Of a DNA stretch of 36,129 nt, positions 23,772 through 31,902 are shown piece by piece. Every line of letters starts with the position of its first letter. Position 1 is the first letter of the stretch. This stretch comes from Sphingopyxis sp. RIFCSPHIGHO2_12_FULL_65_19. Its GTDB lineage: Bacteria > Pseudomonadota > Alphaproteobacteria > Sphingomonadales > Sphingomonadaceae. The notes under the pieces were generated by a model. That model made no database searches and was not told the DNA's origin. It worked only from the letters and a program-made list of their open reading frames with translations. Made by a program: the position numbers and the translations under genes. The stretch covers positions 219,829 to 255,957 of the forward strand of contig NZ_MIAM01000049.1 of the NCBI RefSeq assembly GCF_001830555.1. The letters are read 5' to 3'.

Positions 23772-24689
23772 ATGTCCGATAATGCGATTGCGAAGGCCCG
23801 CGCCCAGATTGACGCGGCAGGAAGCCAACGTCCTCAGATAAAATCCTTTTTCGACCATGCGACGAACACCATATCCTATGTCGTGCACGATCCCGCGACG
23901 CGGCGGGCGGCGGTGATCGACTCGGTTCTCGATTATGATCCGGCGGCCGGGCGAACCTCGTTCGCGTCGGCCGATACGATCATTGCGCATGTGAAGGCGG
24001 AAGCTTTGACCGTGGACTGGCTGCTCGAAACGCATGCCCATGCCGACCATCTGTCGGCGGCGCCCTATTTGCAGGAAAAGCTGGGCGGCAAGATCGCGAT
24101 CGGCGAGCATATCGTCACGGTGCAGCGCAATTTCGGCAAGCTGTTCAACGCAGGAAGCGATTTCCAGCGCGACGGGTCGGATTTCGACCATTTGTGGGCG
24201 GATGGCGACCAGTTTCGCATCGGCGAAATTCCGGTGACGGTGCTCCATGTTCCGGGCCACACCCCCGCCGACAACGCCTATGTCGTCGGCGATGCGGTGT
24301 TCGTCGGCGACACGATGTTCATGCCCGATTACGGCACCGCGCGCGCCGACTTCCCCGGCGGCGATGCCCGCCAGCTGTTCCGCTCGCTGCGCCGTATCCT
24401 CGAACTGCCGCCGCAGACGCGGCTGTTCATGTGCCACGACTATCTGCCCGAGGGCCGCGACAATTATGTGTGGGAAACCACCGTCGCCGACGAACGCGCG
24501 CACAATATCCACGCGCACGACGGGGTGGACGAGGACGCGTTCGTCGCCATGCGCGAGGCGCGCGACATCGCGCTGTCGATGCCGCGGCTGATCATGCCGT
24601 CGATCCAGGTCAATATGCGCGCGGGCCATATGCCCGCGCCCGAAGACAATGGCATCCGCTACCTCAAGATTCCCGTGAACGCGGTATGA
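23772..24689 (+). CDS. Persulfide dioxygenase-like MBL-fold protein (Blh/ETHE1-like)
   Basis: 305 residues of the metallo-beta-lactamase fold. Metal motif ETHAHADHLS (T-H-x-H-x-D-H), VPGHTPADN and GDTMFMPDYGTARADFPGG match the Blh/ETHE1 branch, which uses a mononuclear iron to oxidise glutathione persulfide to sulfite. AGGAG lies 5 bases before the ATG at 23772. First gene of the nine-gene operon directly downstream of the AT-rich palindrome; its TGA overlaps the next ATG by 4 bp. With SQR downstream it supplies the second step of sulfide oxidation. Confidence 0.88.
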   Translation: MSDNAIAKARAQIDAAGSQRPQIKSFFDHATNTISYVVHDPATRRAAVIDSVLDYDPAAGRTSFASADTIIAHVKAEALTVDWLLETHAHADHLSAAPYLQEKLGGKIAIGEHIVTVQRNFGKLFNAGSDFQRDGSDFDHLWADGDQFRIGEIPVTVLHVPGHTPADNAYVVGDAVFVGDTMFMPDYGTARADFPGGDARQLFRSLRRILELPPQTRLFMCHDYLPEGRDNYVWETTVADERAHNIHAHDGVDEDAFVAMREARDIALSMPRLIMPSIQVNMRAGHMPAPEDNGIRYLKIPVNAV

Positions 24690-25126
24690 TGGCCGCCTTT
24701 CCGCATGCGATGCCGGTCGAGGGGCTGCTCGGCGGCCTGTTGATCGGGATCAGCGCCGCGATCATGCTGCTCGGCAACGGGCGCATCGCGGGGGTCAGCG
24801 GCCTTGGTGCGCGGGCGCTCGGCATCGCCGACGCGGGGGCACCGCGCGCGATGGCGGCGGCGTTCATCATCGGCTTGCCGCTGGGCGCCGCGCTCGCCGC
24901 GCTGCTGCTTGGCGGGGTCATGACGCGCTATCCCGCGGCCATGTGGCAGGTCGTCGTGGGCGGCGTTGTTGTCGGCTATGGCACGCGGCTCGGGTCGGGA
25001 TGCACAAGCGGTCACGGCGTGTGCGGCATGGCGCGCCTGTCGCCGCGGTCGATCGCCGCAACGCTGATCTTCATGGGCAGCGGCATCGCGACCGTTGCGC
25101 TGATGCGCGCGGGCGGCCTGTTGTGA
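24686..25126 (+). CDS. YeeE/YedE-family transporter, first half-protein
   Basis: 146 residues, almost entirely membrane helices, with the family signature GSGCTSGHGVCGMARLSPRS containing conserved cysteines. This is the N-terminal-type half of YeeE-family sulfur-compound transporters (known members import thiosulfate). Start ATG 24686 overlaps the preceding stop (ATGA), and its own TGA overlaps the GTG of the second half. In BigR-type operons such half-pairs accompany the dioxygenase. The direction and cargo here, probably a sulfur oxyanion, are inferred. Confidence 0.88.
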   Translation: MMAAFPHAMPVEGLLGGLLIGISAAIMLLGNGRIAGVSGLGARALGIADAGAPRAMAAAFIIGLPLGAALAALLLGGVMTRYPAAMWQVVVGGVVVGYGTRLGSGCTSGHGVCGMARLSPRSIAATLIFMGSGIATVALMRAGGLL

Positions 25127-25533
25127 CGCGCCTGATGGCCGCCCTCGTCGCTGGCGCGATCTTCGGCGCTGGCCTGGCGCTGTCGGGTATGGCCGACCCG
25201 CAGCGGGTCCGCGCCTTTCTGGACATTTTTGGCGCGTGGGACCCCACGCTGGCCTTTGTCATGGGTGGGGCGCTGGTTCCGATGGCGCTCGCCTGGACAG
25301 TGCAGCGCCGCCTGGCGCGCCCCGTTTTTGCCGACGGCTTCGCCCTGCCCGCAACGCGCGGCATCGACGCGCCGCTTGTCGTCGGCGCGATGCTGTTCGG
25401 GATCGGCTGGGGGCTGAGCGGGCTTTGCCCCGGCCCGGCGATCGCTGGCCTCGCGCTTGCGCCCGCACAGGCCGGCATCGCGGTCGTCGCAATGATCGCG
25501 GGCATGGCGCTGCACCGCCTGACGCGCCGCTGA
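25123..25533 (+). CDS. YeeE/YedE-family transporter, second half-protein
   Basis: 136 residues with about four membrane helices. Conserved GAGLALSGMADPQRVRAFLD and GWGLSGLCPGPAI identify the C-terminal half of the YeeE/YedE fold (DUF6691-type). The GTG start at 25123 overlaps the previous stop by 4 bp (GTGA), which favours coupled translation and complex formation; an ATG at 25135 is the alternative. Pairs with the preceding half-protein. Confidence 0.85.
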   Translation: MTRLMAALVAGAIFGAGLALSGMADPQRVRAFLDIFGAWDPTLAFVMGGALVPMALAWTVQRRLARPVFADGFALPATRGIDAPLVVGAMLFGIGWGLSGLCPGPAIAGLALAPAQAGIAVVAMIAGMALHRLTRR

Positions 25534-25554
25534 AAAAGAAAAGGGAGAGGGTCT

Positions 25555-27135
25555 ATGGACATCAGGACAATCAATGCGCGGCTGAGCGTCAGCCCGCAAA
25601 TCCGCCCCGAGGACGTGCCCGCAATCGCCGCCGCGGGCTTTCGGTCGATCATTTGCAACCGTCCCGACGGCGAAGAAGCGGGCCAGCCCACCTCGGCCGC
25701 GATGGCCGCCGCGGCACAGGCGAACGGGCTTGCCTTCACCCACCTGCCGGTCGTGGCGGGCAAATTGGCCGATACCGATGCCGCGTTGATGGCAAATGCC
25801 CTTGCCCACCTGCCCGGCCCGGTGCTCGCCTATTGCCGGTCGGGCAGCCGTTCGGAAAAGCTGTCCGCAATGGCGGAGCCGCAGGATAGCGCGGACGGGC
25901 TCGCGGAGTTCGATATCGTCATCGTGGGTGGCGGTTCGGCGGGGATTGCCACGGCGGCCAGCATCCTGCGGCGCAACCGCGACGTCAAACTGGCGGTCGT
26001 CGAACCGTCGGAAGACCATTATTACCAGCCCGGCTGGACGATGGTCGGCGCCGGGGTGTTCGACCCCGAATTCACCCACCGGCGCGAAGCAAGCCTGATC
26101 CCGCCGGGAGCAGAATGGATCAAAAGCGCGGTCGCTCGATTTGAGCCCGACGCCAATCATGTCGAACTCAGCGACGGTCGCCGCATCGGTTATCGCGTCC
26201 TGATCGTCTGTCCCGGCATCAAGCTGGACTGGGATGCGATCCCAGGGCTTGCCGAGACGCTGGGGCGCAACGGCGTGACATCGAATTATCGTTATGATCT
26301 GGCGCCCTACACGCATCGGCTTGTCCGCGAGTTCGCCGGCGGCACCGCGATCTTCACCCAGCCGCCGATGCCCATCAAATGTGCCGGCGCCCCGCAAAAG
26401 GCGATGTATCTGTCGTGTCATCGCTGGGAAAAGGCGGGCGTGCTCGATGCGGCCGATGTCCAGTTCCATACCGCAGGCACGGCGCTGTTCGGCGTGCCCG
26501 CCTATGTCCCCGCGCTGATGGACTATGTCGACCGCTATGGCATCGATCTGAATTTTGAATCGAAGCTGGTTGCGATCGACGGACCGGCGCGCAAGGCGAC
26601 TTTTGAACAACGCCGCGGCGATACGCTGACCACCGTCGACCAGCATTTCGACATGATCCACGTCGTGCCGCCCCAAATTGCGCCCGACTTCATTCGGTCG
26701 AGCCCGCTCGCGGCGCCGTCGGGATTCGTTGCGGTCGACGAAGCGACCCTCCAGCACCCCGACTATCCCAACATCTTCGCCCTCGGCGATGCCTGCGCCG
26801 CGTCGAACGCCAAGACCGCCGCCGCGGCGCGCAAGCAGGCGCCGGTGGTCGCGGTCAACGCGCTCGCCGCGCTCGCGGGCCAGCCGCCGGTGGCCGATTA
26901 TGACGGCTATGGCAGCTGCCCGCTGACCGTCGAGGCGGGCAAGATCGTCCTCGCCGAATTCGGCTATGGCGGCAAGCTGTTGCCCAGCTTTCCGGCGTGG
27001 CTGATCGACGGCACCCGCCCTTCGCGCCTGTCATGGCTGCTCAAGGACACGATCCTGCCGCCCGTTTATTGGCACGGGATGCTGAAGGGCCGCGAGTGGA
27101 TGGTCAAACCCCACATGATCGACGCGAACGGTTGA
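25555..27135 (+). CDS. sqr: DUF442 phosphatase-like domain fused to sulfide:quinone oxidoreductase
   Basis: 526 residues, two domains. Residues 1-110 are a DUF442/TIGR01244-type fold with a C-x5-R loop, YCRSGSRS, similar to rhodanese or dual-specificity phosphatase loops and possibly able to carry sulfane sulfur. Residues 118-526 are a type II-like SQR: FAD motif IVIVGGGSAGIA, catalytic Cys contexts VCPGIKLDWD and PIKCAGAPQKAMYLS, and GDACAASNAKTAAA. SQR oxidises sulfide, puts the sulfur on an acceptor and feeds electrons to quinone at the inner membrane face. GGGAGAGG precedes the ATG. The downstream quinol oxidase genes fit this electron flow. Confidence 0.9.
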   Translation: MDIRTINARLSVSPQIRPEDVPAIAAAGFRSIICNRPDGEEAGQPTSAAMAAAAQANGLAFTHLPVVAGKLADTDAALMANALAHLPGPVLAYCRSGSRSEKLSAMAEPQDSADGLAEFDIVIVGGGSAGIATAASILRRNRDVKLAVVEPSEDHYYQPGWTMVGAGVFDPEFTHRREASLIPPGAEWIKSAVARFEPDANHVELSDGRRIGYRVLIVCPGIKLDWDAIPGLAETLGRNGVTSNYRYDLAPYTHRLVREFAGGTAIFTQPPMPIKCAGAPQKAMYLSCHRWEKAGVLDAADVQFHTAGTALFGVPAYVPALMDYVDRYGIDLNFESKLVAIDGPARKATFEQRRGDTLTTVDQHFDMIHVVPPQIAPDFIRSSPLAAPSGFVAVDEATLQHPDYPNIFALGDACAASNAKTAAAARKQAPVVAVNALAALAGQPPVADYDGYGSCPLTVEAGKIVLAEFGYGGKLLPSFPAWLIDGTRPSRLSWLLKDTILPPVYWHGMLKGREWMVKPHMIDANG

Positions 27136-27139
27136 GCCG

Positions 27140-27925
27140 GTGATCGACGCGCTTCATTACGGCCTCGGCGGCGTGTCGGGCGTGCTGGTCGGCTTCGTGC
27201 TCGGACTCGTCGGCGGTGGCGGATCGATCCTCGCCGTGCCGTTGCTGCTGTATCTGGTTGGCGTGAAGGATCCGCATGTCGCCATCGGCACCAGCGCCTT
27301 CGCGGTCGCAGCCAATGCCGCGATCGGATTGTGGAACCACTCACGCGCGGGGACAGTCAACTGGCGCTGCGGTTTCATTTATGCCGCGGCCGGCGTCGTC
27401 GGCGCCTTTGGCGGGTCGACCGTCGGCAAAAGCATCGACGGGCACCAGTTGCTCCTGCTTTTCGCGCTGCTGATGATCGCCGTCGCGATCCTGATGTTCC
27501 GCGGACGCGGTGACGAAGGCATCGAGGGCGCGATGTGCAGCCGCGAAAATGTTGGCAAGGTCGCCGGTTACGGGCTGGGCACGGGCGTCTTTTCGGGATT
27601 TTTCGGGATCGGCGGCGGTTTCCTGATCGTCCCCGGCCTTGTTGCATCGACGTCGATGCCGATCCTGCGCGCGATCGGCACCTCGCTGGTCGCGGTGACG
27701 GCGTTTGGCCTGACGACCTCGTTCAATTACGCGCTGTCGGGACTCGTCAATTGGCCGCTGGCGGGCGTGTTCATTCTCGGCGGCATCGCGGGCAGCGCAA
27801 TCGGGACACGGGCCGCGCGGGCATTGTCGGCGGAAAAGGGCAAGCTGAACATGATTTTCGCCGGATTTGTGATGATCGTCGCCTTTTACATGCTGTGGAA
27901 AAGCTGGGCCGAACTGGCGGGATAA
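27140..27925 (+). CDS. TauE/SafE-family permease
   Basis: 261 residues with about eight membrane helices. The two repeats each carry a G-rich motif: GLVGGGGSILAVPLLLYL with VAIGTSAFAV, and GFFGIGGGFLIVPGL with AIGTSLVAV. This is diagnostic of the TauE/SafE (DUF81) family, implicated in export of sulfite and sulfonates. The GTG start at 27140 lies 4 bp after the SQR stop. Here it probably exports sulfite made by the dioxygenase; this is inference from operon context. Confidence 0.88.
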   Translation: MIDALHYGLGGVSGVLVGFVLGLVGGGGSILAVPLLLYLVGVKDPHVAIGTSAFAVAANAAIGLWNHSRAGTVNWRCGFIYAAAGVVGAFGGSTVGKSIDGHQLLLLFALLMIAVAILMFRGRGDEGIEGAMCSRENVGKVAGYGLGTGVFSGFFGIGGGFLIVPGLVASTSMPILRAIGTSLVAVTAFGLTTSFNYALSGLVNWPLAGVFILGGIAGSAIGTRAARALSAEKGKLNMIFAGFVMIVAFYMLWKSWAELAG

Positions 27926-27936
27926 GGGGAAGAGAC

Positions 27937-28395
27937 ATGTTCAAAAGCATCGAGGCGCGCCTTGCGCCGGGACCGCGTACCAGCGCGCTGGTCGATCCGC
28001 TGTTCCGCCTGCTGACCAGCCTGATCTTCATCATCGGCGGGCTCGGCCACTTCGGCCAGCATCGCATGATGCTCGACCGGATGGCGGAATCGCAATGGGC
28101 GGCGACGGTTCGCATGATCGGCGATCCGTCGGTGCTGCTGTGGCTTTCGGGTATCGCCTTCGTCGCCGCCGGAGTGACGCTGGCATTGGGGTTTATGACA
28201 CGAGCCTCGGCGCTTATCCTGTTCGCGACGCTGGTCCCGGTCACCATCGCGGTGCACCTTGTCCCCGATCCGTCGCACGTCGGCCCGCTGTTCAAGAATA
28301 TCGCGATCCTTGGCGCGCTGCTCCTGATCTGGGCGCGCGGACCGGGCGCTTTCGCCTTGGACAATCGGCCCACTCCCCGTGGCGGCAAAAAATGA
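27937..28395 (+). CDS. DoxX-family membrane protein
   Basis: 152 residues with four predicted membrane helices and the family features LLTSLIFIIGGLGHF near the first helix and LALGFMTRASALIL. DoxX was first named as a thiosulfate:quinone oxidoreductase subunit in archaea, but bacterial members mostly have unproven redox roles. AAGGGGAAGAG lies directly before the ATG at 27937. Position between the sulfite permease and the bd oxidase suggests a membrane accessory in sulfide metabolism. Confidence 0.85.
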   Translation: MFKSIEARLAPGPRTSALVDPLFRLLTSLIFIIGGLGHFGQHRMMLDRMAESQWAATVRMIGDPSVLLWLSGIAFVAAGVTLALGFMTRASALILFATLVPVTIAVHLVPDPSHVGPLFKNIAILGALLLIWARGPGAFALDNRPTPRGGKK

Positions 28396-28432
28396 TAGCA
28401 TTGCCGCCAGAAGCCCCCGTTGGAGAAAGATG

Positions 28433-29869
28433 ATGATCGAACAGGACTGGGCGATCCTGCTCGCCCGTATTCAATTTGCCTTCACGGTAAGCTTTCACTT
28501 CCTGTTCCCGGCCTTTTCGATCGGCCTGGCAAGCTTCCTCGCGGTGCTCGAAGGGTTGTGGCTCAAGACCGGCAAGGGCGTTTATGCGAACCTCTACCGC
28601 TATTGGCTCAAGATTTTCGCGGTCGTGTTCGCGATGGGCGTCGTGTCGGGCATCGTCATGTCCTATCAGTTCGGCACCAACTGGTCGGTCTTTTCCGACA
28701 AGGCCGGGCCGGTGATCGGGCCGCTGATGGCCTATGAGGTGCTGACCGCCTTTTTCCTTGAGGCCGGTTTCCTGGGCGTCATGCTGTTCGGCATCAACAA
28801 GGTCGGCCGCAAGCTCCATTTCGTCGCGACGCTGGCGGTGGCTACGGGCACCTTCATCTCGGCCTTCTGGATCCTGTCGGTCAACAGCTGGATGCAGACC
28901 CCGACGGGGTTCGAGATGGGCGCCAATGGGCAATTCCTGCCCGGCGACAGCTGGTTGCCGATCATCTTCAACCCCAGCTTCCCCTATCGCCTCGTCCACA
29001 CGGTGCTCGCCGCCTATCTGACCACCGCCTTTGCGGTCGGCGCGGTCGGCGCGTGGCATCTGCTGAAGGATCGGCAGAACCCCGGCGCGCGCAAGATGTT
29101 TTCGATGGCGATGTGGATGGCGGCGATCGTCGCGCCGATCCAGGTCGTCGCGGGAGATTTCCACGGGCTCAACACGCTGGAGCATCAGCCGGTCAAGGTG
29201 ATGGCGATGGAGGGCCATTATGACAGCCATCCCAATGGCGCGCCCTTGATCCTGTTCGGTATTCCCAACAGCGCGGAGAAGCGCGTCGATTATGCGATCG
29301 AAATTCCGAAAGCGTCCTCGCTGATCCTGAAACATGATCTCGATGCGCCGATGAAGGGGCTCGACACCGTTGCCGACGCCGACGAACCGCCCGTCGGCAT
29401 CGTCTTCTGGGCCTTTCGCATCATGGTGGGCCTTGGCATGGCGATGGTCGGCATCGGGCTGTGGAGCCTGTTCGCGCGCACGCGCCGCCGGCTTTATGAC
29501 ACCCGGTGGCTGCACCGCGCGGCGGTGGCGATGGGACCGAGCGGCTTTGTTGCGGTCCTCGCCGGCTGGGTCACCACCGAAGTCGGTCGCCAGCCCTTTA
29601 CCATATATGGCCTGCTGCGCACTGCCGACAGCGCATCGCCGCTCGACGCGCCAGCGGTCGCCGCATCACTCGTCGCCTTTGTCGTCGTCTATTTCGCCGT
29701 GTTTGGCATGGGCATCTGGTATCTGCTGCGACTGATGAAGAAACCGCCTGAAGCCCATGAAAAACCGCCCGGCGACGCGCCGATACGCAGCGCCGGGCTG
29801 ACACCCGCACCGCAGATATTGGCAGGGAACGGCGGGGCCAGCGACAGCAAAGGCGGGGAGCAAAGTTGA
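28433..29869 (+). CDS. cydA: Cytochrome bd ubiquinol oxidase subunit I, CIO type
   Basis: 478 residues, shorter than E. coli CydA and close to CioA, consistent with a short Q-loop. RIQFAFTVSFHFLFPAFSIG contains the high-spin heme His, GVVSGIVMSYQFGTNW and the quinol-site region TEVGRQPFTIYGLLRT are conserved, and nine membrane helices are expected. It oxidises quinol and reduces O2 through hemes b558, b595 and d. Tandem ATGs at 28430 and 28433; GGAG sits 7 bases before the second, which I chose. bd oxidases are known to resist sulfide, so its place after SQR makes sense. Stop and next start share one base. Confidence 0.92.
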   Translation: MIEQDWAILLARIQFAFTVSFHFLFPAFSIGLASFLAVLEGLWLKTGKGVYANLYRYWLKIFAVVFAMGVVSGIVMSYQFGTNWSVFSDKAGPVIGPLMAYEVLTAFFLEAGFLGVMLFGINKVGRKLHFVATLAVATGTFISAFWILSVNSWMQTPTGFEMGANGQFLPGDSWLPIIFNPSFPYRLVHTVLAAYLTTAFAVGAVGAWHLLKDRQNPGARKMFSMAMWMAAIVAPIQVVAGDFHGLNTLEHQPVKVMAMEGHYDSHPNGAPLILFGIPNSAEKRVDYAIEIPKASSLILKHDLDAPMKGLDTVADADEPPVGIVFWAFRIMVGLGMAMVGIGLWSLFARTRRRLYDTRWLHRAAVAMGPSGFVAVLAGWVTTEVGRQPFTIYGLLRTADSASPLDAPAVAASLVAFVVVYFAVFGMGIWYLLRLMKKPPEAHEKPPGDAPIRSAGLTPAPQILAGNGGASDSKGGEQS

Positions 29870-30864
29870 TGGACCTGACGATCATCTGGGCGGCCATTAT
29901 CGGCTTTGCCATCATCGCCTATGTTGTGATGGACGGGTTCGACCTTGGCATCGGCATCCTGTTCCCCTTCTTTCAGGTCGGCCGCGATCGCGACACCGCG
30001 ATGAACAGTATCGCGCCGGTGTGGGACGGCAACGAAACCTGGCTCGTCATGGGGGTCGGCGGACTGCTCGCGGCGTTTCCGCTCGCCTATGCCATCATCC
30101 TGCCCGCGCTTTACGCGCCGATGATCGCGATGCTGCTCGGGCTGGTCTTTCGCGGCGTGGCGTTCGAGTTCCGCTGGCGCGACCCGGCGCACCGCGCATT
30201 TTGGGACCGCGCCTTCACCGCCGGTTCGATCGTCGCGACCTTTTCGCAAGGGATCGCGCTCGGCGCCCTGCTTCAGGGCATTACCGTGGCGGACCGCGCC
30301 TATGCGGGCGGCTGGTGGGAATGGCTTTCGCCGTTCAGCCTGCTCACCGGCGTCGGGCTGGTCGTCGGCTATGCCCTGCTCGGCGCCTGTTGGCTCAACT
30401 GGAAGACCGAGGGCGCGTTGCAGCGACAGGCGGTGACCTATGCCGGACGGCTGGGTATCGCGCTGCTGATGATGATCGGGGCGATCAGCCTCGCGACGCT
30501 GACGCTCGAAGCCCAATATCACCAGCGCTGGCTCGTCTATCCCGGCGTGCTGGCGACGGCGCAGGTGCCGCTCGCGACGGTCATCGTGACCTTCCTATTC
30601 TATCGCAGTCTGCGCCTGAAACGCGACGCACAGCCCTTTTTCTGGGCGCTCGCCCTGTTCGGCCTGTGCCTCGTCGGCCTTGGCATTTCGATCTGGCCCG
30701 ACGTCATTCCGGCGCGCGTGACGATTTGGGAAGCCGCTGCCCCGCATCGCAGCCAGGTCTTCATGCTCGTCGGGGCCGCGATCATGGTGCCGATCATCCT
30801 CGCCTACACCGCCTGGTCCTATTGGGTGTTCCGCGGCAAAGTGGGCGAGGATGGGTATCATTGA
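29869..30864 (+). CDS. cydB: Cytochrome bd ubiquinol oxidase subunit II
   Basis: 331 residues with eight to nine membrane helices. The start IIGFAIIAYVVMDGFDLGIGIL, APVWDGNETWLV, FRGVAFEFRW and the AAPHRSQVFML segment are standard CydB signatures. It forms the heterodimer with CydA. The ATG at 29869 uses the last base of the CydA stop (TGATG). A tiny DUF2474 gene follows after 2 bp, which is usual for CIO-type operons. Confidence 0.93.
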   Translation: MDLTIIWAAIIGFAIIAYVVMDGFDLGIGILFPFFQVGRDRDTAMNSIAPVWDGNETWLVMGVGGLLAAFPLAYAIILPALYAPMIAMLLGLVFRGVAFEFRWRDPAHRAFWDRAFTAGSIVATFSQGIALGALLQGITVADRAYAGGWWEWLSPFSLLTGVGLVVGYALLGACWLNWKTEGALQRQAVTYAGRLGIALLMMIGAISLATLTLEAQYHQRWLVYPGVLATAQVPLATVIVTFLFYRSLRLKRDAQPFFWALALFGLCLVGLGISIWPDVIPARVTIWEAAAPHRSQVFMLVGAAIMVPIILAYTAWSYWVFRGKVGEDGYH

Positions 30865-30866
30865 CG

Positions 30867-30971
30867 ATGCCACGCTGGCGGAAACTCGGCTGGTTCGTCG
30901 CCATCTGGGCCGCCAGCGTCCTGGTGCTCGCAGCCGTCGGACTGATCATCCGCGCCGTCCTGCACAGTTGA
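30867..30971 (+). CDS. DUF2474 small membrane protein of the bd oxidase
   Basis: 34 residues: basic start MPRWRKLGWF and one membrane helix (VAIWAASVLVLAAVGLIIRAV). It fits the DUF2474 family found after cydAB and is analogous in position to the accessory subunit CydX/CydX-like proteins. It begins 2 bp after the cydB stop and ends the operon; the convergent gene's stop is only 25 bp away. Its structural role in the oxidase is inferred from position. Confidence 0.8.
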   Translation: MPRWRKLGWFVAIWAASVLVLAAVGLIIRAVLHS

Positions 30972-30996
30972 TCCGGCACGATGTCGTCGATGACGG

Positions 30997-31902
30997 TCAA
31001 AGCTCGGGTCGGCGCTTTCCGGCGTCGCGCAGGCGCGCCTTCGCCGCCTCGCTCTCTTGCTCCGCAATCTTGTTCGACAACAGGACGGCGGCGTCATAGG
31101 CCATTTTCAGGTCGAAGGCGGTGACGCGCATCCACGTCAGCACGCCATCGCGATTCCAGCTTAAACTGGCCTCGATAACGCGGCCGCAGCCCGCGCGGCG
31201 GCCCGCTTGCCAACGGCTTTTGGTGAGCGAATTTTCGAGCGTCACCCCGTTATAGAGGCCGATATCGGGGCCGCCGCTTCCCACAAAGCTGTTGTCGAGC
31301 GCTTCGCGGCACGTTTCGCTCTCGCGCCTGTCCATCGGTGCCCCGGCATCGTTCCAATACCACAGCATCGAGCCGCCCGACGTCCGCTGGGCTGAGGGGA
31401 CGCCGCGAATGAAGTTGGCGGTGGCAAGCCCCTTGTGAAGATGCGGCTCGCCATATTTGTCGATCAACGCCTCGATCGTGTTTGCCACCGACGGCGCCTC
31501 CGCCAGACGGTAGGTGCGGTAGTGATGGATGCCCCATACCCGCTCACGCCCCGGATCGGGCAGGAAGCTGACCGCAAGGATGCGGCGACCGACCCGTTCG
31601 CCGCCGGTATGGGCGGCCGGGTCGCCCATGATTTCGGACCGGAACGCCGACACAAAGACCATGTCGTTGCGCCCGTTCAGGCGGACCTTGTCGATGAAGA
31701 AATCCCTGCCGCCGCGATGGACGTTGGGCATGCCCGCCGCCCCGACAGCCGCGGTTGCCTCGGCGGGCGGCATCCCCAGCCGGATGCCGTTGACGTCGAT
31801 CACCTGCGGCGGCTTTTCGGCGGTCTGCGCCTGCGCCTGCGCCTGTGCGGGGGCGGAGATGACGACGGACGCGAACAGAAGCGCGGGAATGCCGATCCTC
31901 AT
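30997..31902 (-). CDS. Exported protein of unknown function
   Basis: 301 residues. A signal peptide ends in an Ala/Gln repeat (APAQAQAQAQ), giving a mature start at about residue 25. The first mature segment, VIDVNGIRLGMPPAEA, resembles short LGM-type helices common in uncharacterised periplasmic proteins. The rest includes four-stranded-looking segments and two cysteines, with no family I know. The ATG at 31902 follows GGGAG and overlaps the stop of the upstream gene by 4 bp. Fourth gene of the minus-strand operon 34843-30997; co-export with its neighbours suggests a shared envelope role. Confidence 0.7.
   Translation of the reverse strand: MRIGIPALLFASVVISAPAQAQAQAQTAEKPPQVIDVNGIRLGMPPAEATAAVGAAGMPNVHRGGRDFFIDKVRLNGRNDMVFVSAFRSEIMGDPAAHTGGERVGRRILAVSFLPDPGRERVWGIHHYRTYRLAEAPSVANTIEALIDKYGEPHLHKGLATANFIRGVPSAQRTSGGSMLWYWNDAGAPMDRRESETCREALDNSFVGSGGPDIGLYNGVTLENSLTKSRWQAGRRAGCGRVIEASLSWNRDGVLTWMRVTAFDLKMAYDAAVLLSNKIAEQESEAAKARLRDAGKRRPEL

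Noticed and set aside
25012-26757. 581-codon minus-strand frame opposite the sulfide operon
   Set aside because: Complementary to SQR and YedE coding sequence; product is Arg/Asp-rich with no domain, and no ribosome site fits.
28292-29515. Minus-strand frame opposite cydA
   Set aside because: Contradicted by strongly conserved CydA; product is His/Arg/Asp repeats.
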